Source: Asterias rubens (Eukaryota > Echinodermata > Asteroidea > Forcipulatida > Asteriidae). From it: 64,000 nt of DNA. The DNA is taken from contig NC_047070.1 of NCBI RefSeq assembly GCF_902459465.1, positions 5,010,554 through 5,074,553 of the forward strand, given 5' to 3'. The notes under the pieces were generated by a model that saw nothing but the letters and a program-made list of their open reading frames with translations, was not told the origin of the DNA and searched no databases. This document shows, one piece after another, positions 11,321-23,000 of the stretch (position 1 is its first letter; each line of letters begins with the position of its first letter). A program made the translations under genes and the position numbers.

Positions 11321-12140
11321 TGATAAACATGACGAGGGGGAGGGGGAAAGGGGCTTCGGCAGAAGGCTGGGGAGTAATTTTTAGTAATTTGGGGTGTCGT
11401 GGCCCTGGGACGGTCGTGGCCGAGCGAAAAAGAGCATCAGACTCAAGTTCTGGTGGTTAAGTCATTGGGATGCGAGTTTGAATCCCGGTCGTGACAATTG
11501 TGTCCTTGAGCAAGACACTTAACCATCAGCTTCTCTCCACCCATGGGTAAAATGGGTACCTGTGAGGGCAGAGATTTTTTATGTGAATGATTAGCTTGGA
11601 GCGCGGCAACTCGCAGCACCGGCTGTATACTCCCCCCTGCCCCCTCTCAATACCTTCTCAGTTCACAAAACTTCACCCTGGCATTTTCTCAAGGCGCAGA
11701 ATGCCATGACAGTTGCCGCCTGCTAAGAGAGCATCTCAAAAGTTGGAACAGTATGAACGTTCTAATTGGATCGGATAAAGTATTCAAGCGTGTGCACATG
11801 GACCGTTCCAGTGGACTGCCGGAACATTCCATTGGAACATTAAAGATACTTATGCCCTTCGGTACAGTGGTGTGGTCCAGTGGACTGTGGGCATGTGCCA
11901 ATGGGAAGTCTTTTGCGCCCTAAAAGGCTCCGACTTGTGAGATGGTCCGTGACCTTTGACCTATTTGATTTGTTTTGCAAGCAGGTGAGAGGTCATTCAT
12001 AGACAGCAACATATCAAGCCAGGGTTTCATCATCTCTAATCTAAGAAAAATTGTTAACGTGCCATTCCTGCTGTCCGTATACATGTAATGTATATATGTA
12101 TTTGCTTGTTGTAATAAATATATGAAATTAAAAACAATGA
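11321..12140 (+). other. BNIP1 3' UTR and downstream DNA
   Basis: Follows the BNIP1 stop. It contains a tRNA-derived SINE (about 11405-11640). An AATAAA at 12113-12118 is a plausible poly(A) signal, which would make the 3' UTR about 0.8 kb and place the SINE within it. Not proven without transcripts. Confidence 0.4.
11405..11640 (+). repeat. tRNA-derived SINE, type 1 tail
   Basis: Box A-like GTCGTGGCCGAGCGAAAAAG and box B-like GAGTTTGAATCCCGGTCGTG, followed by GTACCTGTGAGGGCAGAG. 3' truncated. Within the probable BNIP1 3' UTR. Confidence 0.78.
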
Positions 12141-12204
12141 ATCTTGTTAATTGATAGGTTTTGATTGTGTTGTTATTGACAGATATGGAATTAAACAATA
12201 ATGA

Positions 12205-12570
12205 CATGTCGTGACCGAGTGGCCAGCACCAGTTTCAAGCTTTGGTGTTTGATCAGCAGAGTGTGGGTTTGAGTCCCGGTCGTGACACTTGCTATGTTAA
12301 AAATTGGGGAGGTAGTGCTTTCTGCTCTACCAGCCAGGCTTTGGATTGATGATACCCAAGCCTACATCCGTATGGACTGTAAAGGGGGTAACCCTGTTTC
12401 AGTCCTAGGAGTAGGTGGCAATGGCCTCTGGAAAAAATAATTGTAGCCCACACCTTGAAGTAGCCGTCGGGCCTTAGGTGTCTGAAATCACATCCCTGGA
12501 CCCAAGGAATGTGCCCCCATTATAATCTGAGGATAAGTCGGCCATGGATGCAAGTCAAAGATGATGATTG
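12205..12570 (+). repeat. tRNA-derived SINE, type 2 tail
   Basis: Same tRNA head (GTCGTGACCGAGTGGCCAGC; GGGTTTGAGTCCCGGTCGTG) but a different body: GGAGGTAGTGCTTTCTGCTC, ACCAGCCAGGCT, CCTACATCC. Partners: 24055-24365, 55955-56220, 58110-58265. Confidence 0.72.
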
Positions 12571-13520
12571 AGGACGTGTCGACTACTGATGCAAGTCAAC
12601 GATGATGATGGGTTTGACAAAAGCAAATTAGAAATGGAACCTCCATTAACAGTTAAACAAGTATCAAATTTATTTTATTCTTTAAATGGTACAACAGATA
12701 GCCACAATTCATTCAGGTAGACTAGTACTTTCCCTGTGGATAAAAAAACCATTGCATTAACCAGAGTATGTTATTCAGATGCATCTACAAATATAAGATT
12801 AAATTTCACTCAATTTTGTACTCGCTGTTTACGTACTACCAATGAAAACTGGGATCTTCTCTTTGTGAAGAAAAGTCCACGATTTTTGTTTTCTAAAAAC
12901 AATGTGGAAGTCTTTTACTTTTCATTATAATATATACAAGATTTTTTCTTCCACAAATATTTGAGCCCGTCAACACAGAGGGTACAGTTTCATTTATTGT
13001 TTTAAACTCTGAAAATGTCCACCCATCCATATTAAAAAAAAAAAATACAAGAAGGAAAAATGACAGAAAATAAGAATGTCCAAGGCAGGGCACACCATTG
13101 GTAAAGTCTTTTACAGAAGTATGCAACATTTCTGAAGAAAATTAATTTAACCTTTTGCAAACTGCTTACCAACAAAAAGATTTATGGTGTAACGCACCTA
13201 ATAGAACAGTATGATGGGTTCTGCACAAAATTAAATTATCATTTTGGTTGACTTGTCGCAATCATCTGATAAATTTGTTAAATAAAATTTCGCAGTGAAG
13301 AAATTGCAACGCCCCCCCCCCCCAAAAAAAAACAAAGTTAGCACTTTTGTATGTTTACCCCAACAAATCCCGTTTCTCTGTTACCAATGGTGAACCGCCC
13401 TTACAACAAAACGTAACTGTTTCAGAAACATAAACACAATACCTAAACATGAAACCTTAAAAAAAAAATAGTACAAATGACAGTACTGTAACTTGTAGAT
13501 TGATTATAGACCGTAGGAGT
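12571..13520 (-). other. Gene-free stretch, possibly the NSD 3' end
   Basis: AT-rich DNA with no coding signal between the BNIP1 and NSD ends. TTTATTTTATT at about 12665-12680 would be AATAAA-type poly(A) signals on the minus strand, so the NSD 3' UTR could reach this point, but that is a guess. Confidence 0.3.
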
Positions 13521-14479
13521 AGGGCCACTGATTTTCCGCGATCGCGGAAAACGGACGGAATTCGCGGAATCCGCCCTTTGAAACGGAAAACGGGATTTCA
13601 GAAAATTTGATTTTTTTTTTGATTTTTTTATTTTTTCTTGACGCCAAAACTATTGAAATTGCATTCTTTATTAAGATTCTTTTTGTTCAACTAAAAAGGC
13701 ATCAGAAATCAGACCATTAAAAAGTACGAGATCGTAACCGTGGATCATTCTGTTCTACTTCACACCATCCTCAATGTTTACACACATGATGTACACACGT
13801 TGTTAACATGGTTAAGCGAAGGGCATTATTCGCGGCACGTTTCAAACATTTTTTGTTCACCCAAATTGCATTTTCTCCCTCTCTTTTACCAACAATAATA
13901 CACAAACTAGCTTACCTATGATCTATAAGAACACATACAATGTTTTTTCATCTCGGAAAGGTCTAAAATAAAACCGTAAACTGTCAACATTCTGTCGCCA
14001 AAGCGAAAACAAAATGGCTGACATTTTGTTTGTGGATGGAGAATGGTCACGTCCATAGACTTGTTCCCAAGTCTTTGATCATGCTGAAACAGCGCCCTCT
14101 TGTGGATACACTCCTGTCATTAGCCTACAATGTGGCTGATGCAGAGAATCAACTGCAGTTTTAGACTTGGAATCAAGTCTATCACATCATGTGCATTGAT
14201 ACTGCAGTCACAGTGCAACCTTTTTAGAACAGCAGTATACAAAATAATCCACAATTATAAAAAAAGTATTTTTTTGAAATTTGTCAGTTCAAATGAACAT
14301 TTTACGAAGTCAACAGTGCAACTTATCTCAAATTGATTTTTATAAGTGTGTCCCTGGGTATTAAACAACCTTTTATCTAATTAAAAAAACATGAAACGGA
14401 ATTTTTTGTGCCTGAAACGGAATTCATGTTTTTGCCAAACGGAATTTGCACTTTTCTGAAACGGAAAATCAGTGGCCCT
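13521..14479. mobile_element. hAT-like non-autonomous element, 959 bp
   Basis: Inverted termini AGGGCCACTGATTTTCCG and CGGAAAATCAGTGGCCCT are perfect over 18 bp. The flanking 8-mers GTAGGAGT and ATAGGAGT match at 7 of 8, as expected for an 8-bp target duplication. Subterminal copies of AAACGGAAT/AAACGGAA recur. No transposase-like ORF, so it cannot move by itself. Confidence 0.82.
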
Positions 14480-14487
14480 ATAGGAGT

Positions 14488-15814
14488 CGGTTGTAGATTG
14501 GTAAATACACCAAAAACCCTAAAAACTCTCGCTGAAAAGCGCTGCAGCTATTGATAATGTTAAAACTATTTCAAGGATTCCCTTGGAAGTAATACAGTTT
14601 GGAAAACTTGTTTATACAAGAAAACGTTTGAATCTTAGAAATCATTTCTAGCAGAAAACTTTTTTATACAAGAAAACGTTAGAAAACAGACAAGAAATCA
14701 TTTCTCAGATTTCTGAGGGTTGGTGTCTGTTTGCAAATAGTGTGGCCAAAGATGCCATGGTACACGCTGTCACCTCGCTTAAACTAGGATTCAGCGTTTG
14801 TGTGAAAACTATGTGAAATTTTGTCACTGTTTAATCAGCAAGTAGACACATTTTTCAGCTGACAATTTCACATATGATTTTAATTGTATCTTTCTCTATA
14901 AATGTTGAATATCAATCAGCGTTTATGTTGACAAAACCAATCTATGGCCCTTCCCTTAAGACTTAAACATATTTTTCTTTAGACTGCTAGGAAGACAAAG
15001 TCAGCTGTTTTCCAAACAGACCCCCCCCCCCCACAGTTATACCACTGGAAAGGTAAAACAAAAGTGCAAATAATTTAAACAAACACAGTGTCCCTTTTGA
15101 AATTTAAAATGCAGCAGAGAATTGCAACAATACAAACCCATAATAGCCTTTTTGAGATACTATAGGAGTGCACTGTCTGGTTTTGGGTGTATATTACACA
15201 GACAAATTTACCCAAACTAATGGGTTGTATGGCATTGTGTCCGCCACATCTCAAAAAGGCTCGCTTGTAAACACTCAAATGCACCTTCACATCTGCACAT
15301 CGATTATGAAATACATCAACTCGGTAAAATAAGCCATTCACAAGTTTGAATTGAATGAGGTCTGGTACAACGAATTCCAGTTGAGCATTCACTTGTAACC
15401 GATCAAGGTATTGTACCGGACATCATTCAAATCTGAACTCGCAAATGGGCCCTGGCCTTTTGGCGTCTACATTTGGTACAAATAATAAAACTTAAAAAAA
15501 GAGTAGATGTTGCAGTTAACAATAAAGGACTTAAATGTATGAAAATGCATTGGTGCCAGAAGTAATACTAACATAAAACCAAACAAAACCAGCAACTAAT
15601 TTCCTTTGCAAGAGGTGATCATAAAAAAAAATGAAGAAAAAAACAAAAACATCACAGACATTTCCTCTAAGTACCCAAGGAGCATATTTCAATTAAATTA
15701 TCAAATATTGAACAATAATTCTTTTAATATTTCATGTGAACACTCAACAGACTTATAATAAAAAACGTCAACAAAAAATAGTTCTAAAAAACATTCCATT
15801 GAATGCAGCTTGGT
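14488..15814 (-). other. Probable NSD 3' UTR
   Basis: Directly follows the NSD stop codon. No coding signal. Contains an inverted repeat, AGCCTTTTTGAGAT (about 15147) against ATCTCAAAAAGGCT (about 15247), enclosing about 90 bases. Confidence 0.4.
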
Positions 15815-17072
15815 TTATGTGGCTTTCACCGTATCTTTCTTTACCTTTGCGTAACGCCTATTTAATTTAGGCACAGCACTAGCCGAGTTCTCTGTTGTTA
15901 ATTCGTCTTTCTTTAAGTGTTTCTTCTTCTTTTCCTCCTTAAAGTCCTCATCGATTACAAGTTCTCCCTCGCTGTCATCTAGGAGAAACGGAAGCTCTTC
16001 AGCCGAGTCCGTCGGCTGTGGCGGTAAATTGTTTTTAATTTCAACATTAGTGTTCAACTTTGCCGTCTTGGGTTTGATGTTCTTAACCTCGTCCTTGACA
16101 ACCTTCTTCGCTCTCGCTCGGCGTTTCTGAGGCTTCCCTTTACCGACTTCATCTGATTCAGTTTTGTCGGCTTTCTTGGCGAGGCCCTTCATCTTCTTTT
16201 CTCGGTGCTTCTCTTTCTTCCGTTCCCGCCTCCGCTCCTTCTTCAGCTCTTTCTCTTTGATCTTCTGCTTCAGCTCCTCTTTCAATTTCTTCTTTTCCTC
16301 TTTCCGCCTCTGATTGGCTTCCTCTTCGATCCTCGCCTGGCGTTCCAGCTCCGCGAGGTCTCGTTTGAGTTTTCTCTTCAACACGAGCTGTTTCACGTCT
16401 TCCTCGTCGTGGTCGTTGCACAGCGACATCTCGTCGACGACCCGGATCTTGTCTTTGAAGTGGATGAGGCAGTAAGAGTTGGGGCATTGTTCGCAGAGCT
16501 CCAACGCCAGCTTCCCACACTCATCGCAATGGTGCCATGGACAGTCCCATTTGCCTGCATGGATGATAATGTCACAAGTTAAGAGCAACTCTTGAGTACA
16601 TCATAAATGACACTATTGTTCTATAAGTTCAAAAGTCAAAGCACTAATTACTTTTGCGACATAGTACGCAGAGCCATGTAATTGGTTTACAAAGTGAAAT
16701 GGCACAATCAGCATCCAGCCACACCAGAAAACAACACAGCGAACCCCTTCTCTTAACCCTTAAGGACAATAGCAGCCAGAAATGGCTTGTACAACAATGA
16801 CCAAGATCTTTTTTCTATGTTTCTAGAACAAACTGTTCAAACAAACAAATCTCACCATGAGGAGGTTTGCTTATGTTCAGACACCCCAGGCAGTAAGCTT
16901 TGGGGCACTTCTTGTGGTCACACATAACGAGTTCGCCGCCTTCCCCACATCTGAAGCAGTCGTCCTCGTGTTGGACCTTAGCGGCGATCTTGACCCTGCG
17001 CTTGCGTTGTTTCTGCTTCTTCCTGTCCACGGCTTTCTTGTGCTTCTCTGCCTGAGCTTCAGCTGCGGCAGT
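15815..17072 (-). CDS. NSD last two exons: PHD5-C5HCH and basic tail
   Basis: Exon 17072-16856 encodes a basic helix followed by PHD5 ([20 protein letters not shown]). The last exon 16554-15815 opens with the C5HCH module ([20 protein letters not shown]) and then about 190 residues dominated by Lys, Glu and Arg, likely coiled and nuclear-localising. PHD5-C5HCH recruits partners and histone H3 in vertebrate NSDs. Stop at 15815-15817. Confidence 0.92.
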
Positions 17073-20000
17073 CTGCTCAAAGTGGACGGAAAATATTGAA
17101 AGGGAGAAGGTAGAATTAGCTTCTTTCTGCAAAACAACTAACCAACCAAGGCCTAATGGCATAAATGCAAAAAAAAGTTAGTGGCCCAACGTTTCGACCC
17201 TAGCAGAGTCTTTCCCGAAGGCGAAATGACAACACAACAAACATGAACAGGTAACTAAGTGTAACAACAGCAATCGAGTGGAAATACATGAAAATAATAA
17301 TAATAGTATTTAATCATTCTTGTATAGCGCATAGCACAGAGTAATAAAACATGTTCCTAAGCACTCTTGAGAAAAACACAACAGAATACAAAGACAAGAT
17401 GTACTGGGTGACAAACAAAATGGATGAATTAAATGTAAAATAAGTGCATCTTTAAAGCAATCTTAAACTTAACAATAGAGTCAATGTTTTTTAGATGTTC
17501 TGGGAGATCATTTCATAAATTTGAGGCAGTGTGAGCGAACCTGCATTCACCGTATGAAAAGAGAGAGAGTCAGAAAGTACAAAGCAAAAGGAAAGGGGTA
17601 AACAATGAAAAGGGAGAAACATTAACAATCCTTCAAAGTATTCCACAAATATATAGGCCAGTCAAACAAATTTTAAAGGTTAACAATAAGCCTAGAAATT
17701 ATTGGTAAATGAAGCTTCAGCTGCAGCAGCCTGCTCAGAGTGGACGGAAAATAGTAAATAGAAAAATAGAATTAGCTGTTTGCAAACATCTTACCAACCA
17801 AAAGGACCGATGGTATAAATCCAACATAGTAAATAATGGCCAGACGTTTCGACCCTAGCAGAACTAAATGACAACACAACAAACATGAACAGGTAGCTAA
17901 AATGAAGAGAAAAAAAGGCAGTGGAAGTGGAACTACATGAATTGAGAGAAAGAGAGTCCGAAAGCACACACAAAAAAGCAAGAGGTAAACAATTAGTCGA
18001 GAGAAACAATAACAGAAACAATAACAATCCTTCAAAGTGTTCAACAAATATATATGCCAATTAAACAAATTTTGAAGGTAAAAACAACTGTTGATTTCAT
18101 AAGAGGAAAATCATCTGACCTTTGGCCTGACCCCCATGAATCCACTGCAGTTGGGGGCGCCGCATTCACACCGCTTCTTCTCGTTGCCGAGACAGTCCAG
18201 ATTGTAGTTAAAGGTCAGCTCCGTATCTAATAATAATAATAACAATATTACTGTCTCAAAGCACTTCCAACATTATTACCCCTGATCACTGGGCCATTTA
18301 ATCATTCCTTGAATCATCTCAGCTCCCTGAGGAGTATACAGCCTGTGCGACAAATATGCGCTACTCTGCTAAACCAATCACAAGAACCATCTCTGCCCTC
18401 ACAGGTACCCATTTACCCCTGGGTGGACAGAATCAGTAAAAACTTCAAACTACAAGCTTTGCAGTCTTTTCATCCAAGTAAGAGCCCCCCACCGAAACTT
18501 ACTGCTTGGGATGTCGCAGATTGCAAAGAGGCCGACTCTTGTATCGCCGTTCACCGTCCATTTCTGCGTCTCGCAGTTGGGCTGGCAACAGTGGTTCATG
18601 AAGCGCGACAGGTTTCCTTTGGGTCCGGCGTCTATGATGCGATCCTTGTCCAGGGTGAGGAAGTAGAAATCGGTGATATTGTTGTCATGGGCTTGGCGGA
18701 TCCGCTCCCTGCACTCTTCTTCATCCACTAGCTCACCGACATACTCGTTGACAAAGTCACCCTGAAATGAACCAAAAACATGAACTTTGTTTGACCTTTT
18801 TTACTTGACAAAGTCACCCTGAAATGAACCAAAAACATGAATTTTGTTTGACCTTTTTAGCAAGAAAAAACAATACAAAAAAACCAAAAGAAAAACGTAA
18901 TTGGTAGGACTGCTTTTATTCAACAGAAACAGTTGCTGGCAGTGTGAGAACTTTATGTAATCCACCTAAACTGACAAACCTGTTGAAGTTTGAGAGAGAT
19001 TGGCCATCTAGGTCACAAGACAATAGTGAAAAACCAATTACACATTTTGCATGACATTGATTAAAATTGTTTTTTCAAGGGATTTTTTCTACTATCATCT
19101 ACATTAGAACGTGTACGTTTTATGTCAATCTGTGATCTTAGAAGAGTATTTTTCTTACCAATTCTGTAATGTTCCATTAAGTAGGAATAAAATCATGCCT
19201 ACATCAAGCTTGCGACAAAAAGGAAAAGACAGAAATAAATACCTTTTTAATGTCAACTAATGCCATGAGACCCCAGCCACGTTTGGCCATCTTCTCCGAC
19301 CTCGCCTCAGGGTACTGCCTTTTCTGGAACCGCTGATTCTGGCACTTCTCTCCCGCTGGGCATACGAGGGGGTGACACTCAACCAGGAGGATGCGATTGA
19401 GGCAGTCGCTGTCCTTGCTGCAGGGGTTCTCCATGGTGGGTTTGCAGTCGCAAGGCTGACACTGGCTCATGTCAAACGGAGGCATCTGGACACGACCCAC
19501 TGGCTTGTTCACCTACGGGGTAGTGAGTATCAATTTATCAATTTCAGACCTCAAGTTGGTGTGTTTTTCATTCTCAAAACATGACAAAAGTATGTAAATA
19601 AAAAGAAAAGAAAAGAGAGTAAAGGGAAAGTACTGAGTATACAGTGCTATCACACATCGGTGTAATAGGTAAAAACCAAAATGAATATATTAATTCTTCA
19701 TCCTGATGCAAATTTAACATTACCAAATATATCATAACAAAAACATATTTGGACTTGGTAGAAAGGTTTTTCTACCTTGATGAATTTAAATGGCCGTGGT
19801 TTCTTGCTGCTATTCTCAAGCTCCCTGGCTTCCTTCTGGTCTCGGAATCCCTTCCACTCCTTGTACTTCTCCACTGCTTCGGTAAGAGCTGATGGAAAAC
19901 AACAAAAAAATGATCAGTGACAGCTCCCTCTATAGACAGGTTGTATACTTCACGGAGACAACAGAGGCAATGGGAGATTTGGAATGCTAGGTGGCAGCAG

Positions 20001-23000
20001 ACTTACCAGGTAAATTTCCATTGTTTACGTAGTTCTGAGCATGCGCACATTACCGAGAACAATGGATTTTACCTGGTAAGTCTGCTGCCACTAAGCATCA
20101 CGAAAGTCTCCCATTGACTCCATAGAACATTTCAAAGGACATCAATGCAAGGATCAGGGCCTAATTTAATTGCTCTGCTTACCGTAAGCAAACAATCGGT
20201 GCTTACGGTAGCAGGGAATTCTGTGCTTACGTAAAGCAAATTTCACAAGTAATCGGGGAATTTTGGTTTGAGCGCATGCGTTTTCTGTGTACAGGTTTGC
20301 TATTTAACAATGATGGTGTAACGTGTACTAAAACAAATTTCTTTGCATGCCAACACTACACATGTGTATAGTATGACATAATGACCTAACAGCAACGGTA
20401 CACTAGACAAAGTGTTTAAAGTCAGTGCTGTGTTTAAAGTACCCAGTCTGTGAAAAAAAAGGGTACGTAACTTCTACAACTTACCTGCTTTGAAGACGGC
20501 AGCAAGCCCCTTCGTCGCCGCATTCTCTTTACTTCCTTTGTCCCCCTCGTAGTACGAAAAGACGCGCCCCTGATGCGTCCAGAAGTAGTCATGTGACCCG
20601 AAGAATTGGACGGGGAACTCGCCAACCTGGTGGTTCATGTCTTGGATGTTGGTCGGAACATTGCGGGGGTTACACACCTGGGCCGGCCACCACCTGAACA
20701 TCAATTGTATTACATTTTAAAAGATAAGACAGCTCCATCAACAAAATCTGACAAAACATTACCATTTGTTTGTTGTTTTCACTCAAAATGTGATCACCTA
20801 ATTTAAAGGGGGGCTCAAAGTTCTTTACACAATGACCGGACAAAATTCACATTATAAAAAGTGAAGTGCTTTGAGAAGCCCTTAGTTTATTGAATAGACA
20901 TGAATGGCTTACATTTCAAATCATGGTCTGTACATGTTTATACAAGGGTCTAGATATTGAAGAAAGGCACGATGTTCCCTCTTGTTTTTGCCAACCAGCC
21001 ATCGATTTCACCGAACTCGTTCTAACTTAGGATTAATCCTGAGGACAAGTTACGTTCCATATCCATAGACATTAGGTCGCATTGAACCCATCCTAAAGTT
21101 AGGATTAGTATCTCACCCTAACTCGAGATAGGATTAATCCTAACATTTGATGAAATCAGCTGCTGTAGTGTTAGTGTGCACCACCAATGTGCTTGATGTA
21201 TTTCACAGGAAGGGTCTACTCTTAGCTTTCCACCTGTACAAAAAGAAGCCATACCTGTAATTGCCGAGTTTGACCCAGATGATATCGCTGTAGCGAGGGC
21301 GCTTTCCGTTGGCGCAGTCTCGACAGTTCCAATTGCCCTCTGGAACCGATGAGTAACCGATGCAGGTCGCATGGAAGGCAGCTGGGCAGCTGTCGCAGCA
21401 GATTAGATTACCCCCTGCAGAGAGAAAAGAAGAATGATCATCATGAGCTTAGCAAATTGTTTTTGCTAAGCAAATATTTACAGGGAGCCAGTCACAGTTT
21501 GGCTGGTAACCAGTTTGTTCTAAGCAGGCCTGGAATTTCACAGAGGCCACGTAGCCCATGGCCTCCTTTGCCCTGGTATTGGCTTTGGTGCCCCTTCAAA
21601 AGTTTCCCATAGACTTTAATATTTTCCAATGGCCTTGCCCTCTCAAAGATGAAATTCCAGGCCTGGCTAAGCTAAATTTTTCTCCACTTAGCAAATATTA
21701 TGTGCGTTTAAAGGTATTATACAGGATATGTATTGGATACAAAAGATCAATTATTAAATTTAAGCCCGACAGCCAATACTGATCACTATGATCATTCTAG
21801 AACCATTTTTTTTTGTGGGGGGGGGGGGGGGGTTGCTTTGGCGAAGATATTAGAGAGACAAGGTGAAGCAATGTCATTCAAACAGTTAAAACCTATAGAA
21901 GAGTTTTGAACTACAATCCATGCCATATCTCGTTGGCCCCCCTGCCCCATTTCAAAGTTGGTTCTCATTGCGCACGGTCTTCTGTGTTCCAGTCAACTTT
22001 GAGCCGGGGGACGGGGGAGAGAATGTTTATTGTCGGGGGAAGTGGACAGGGATTGGTTATTGTAATGCTAGAAATGGGCGCCCCAGCATTTTGGACGGGA
22101 TTGTAGATGCGTTTCTCCATGGGTAGCCAGTGTAGTTTAGCGAGTAAGGGAGATCCATAAGACTTGGGAATACAACTCACCTATTGAGCAGATGAAACAC
22201 CAGCTAACGCTGACGTGGGCGTGGTGCTTCTGGGTTTTGATTGGCTGGAAGTGACGGCTACAGACGATGGCGTTAGAGGCAAGGACGATGCTGCCAGCAG
22301 CTATGCAGCTATCCCCAGCATGGAATGATGTCGGGCACCGGACACAACGCATCAGACGACCTATCAGTGAAATTCATCAATTTGATTTTTTCCTAATTTC
22401 TGATTATACACAACACTGTTTAACATTGAAAACTCAGAAATCAGAACACCAGTTTTACCAAAGATGAAATGGCAGGCATGGCGGGTAGTTTGACAACTCA
22501 ATATTTCAATTTTTCAGAAATAAGAAAAAAAAAAAAACCTTCATGATCCTCTCAAAAATCACAATGATTTTCGAGCCAATTTACAGGTAACCAGTTCTAG
22601 GCAATCTCCAAGTTGAAAGGCATTCACTTTTGAATGTTCACATATTATTCTTTGGGATCATAAGACATCGTTTGAAAAGTTACTTGTGTGCTACCAAAGT
22701 GGTCCAGCAGAGATGGTATGCTTCGTTTTTAAAGCACCAAGGCATTTCCTCTTTGGAATGGGCGTCCTATGAGGAAATTGTAAATTTCTACTGGAGCATT
22801 TCAAGGGCACCATGGCAACGACCAGAGGAAATGGAGGCAATCCCTTTCATTGCCTCTGTGAAGTGTCAGACCTGGTCCTGTAAAATGCACTGTAGTTGGT
22901 TGCCTCCAAGTTGCCTGTAAAAATTGCCCCGTGTTACAAGGCCTTTAGACCTACCTTTACTGGCCTTGAGACTTTTGGGATTCTCTGAAAAGCATGACGA

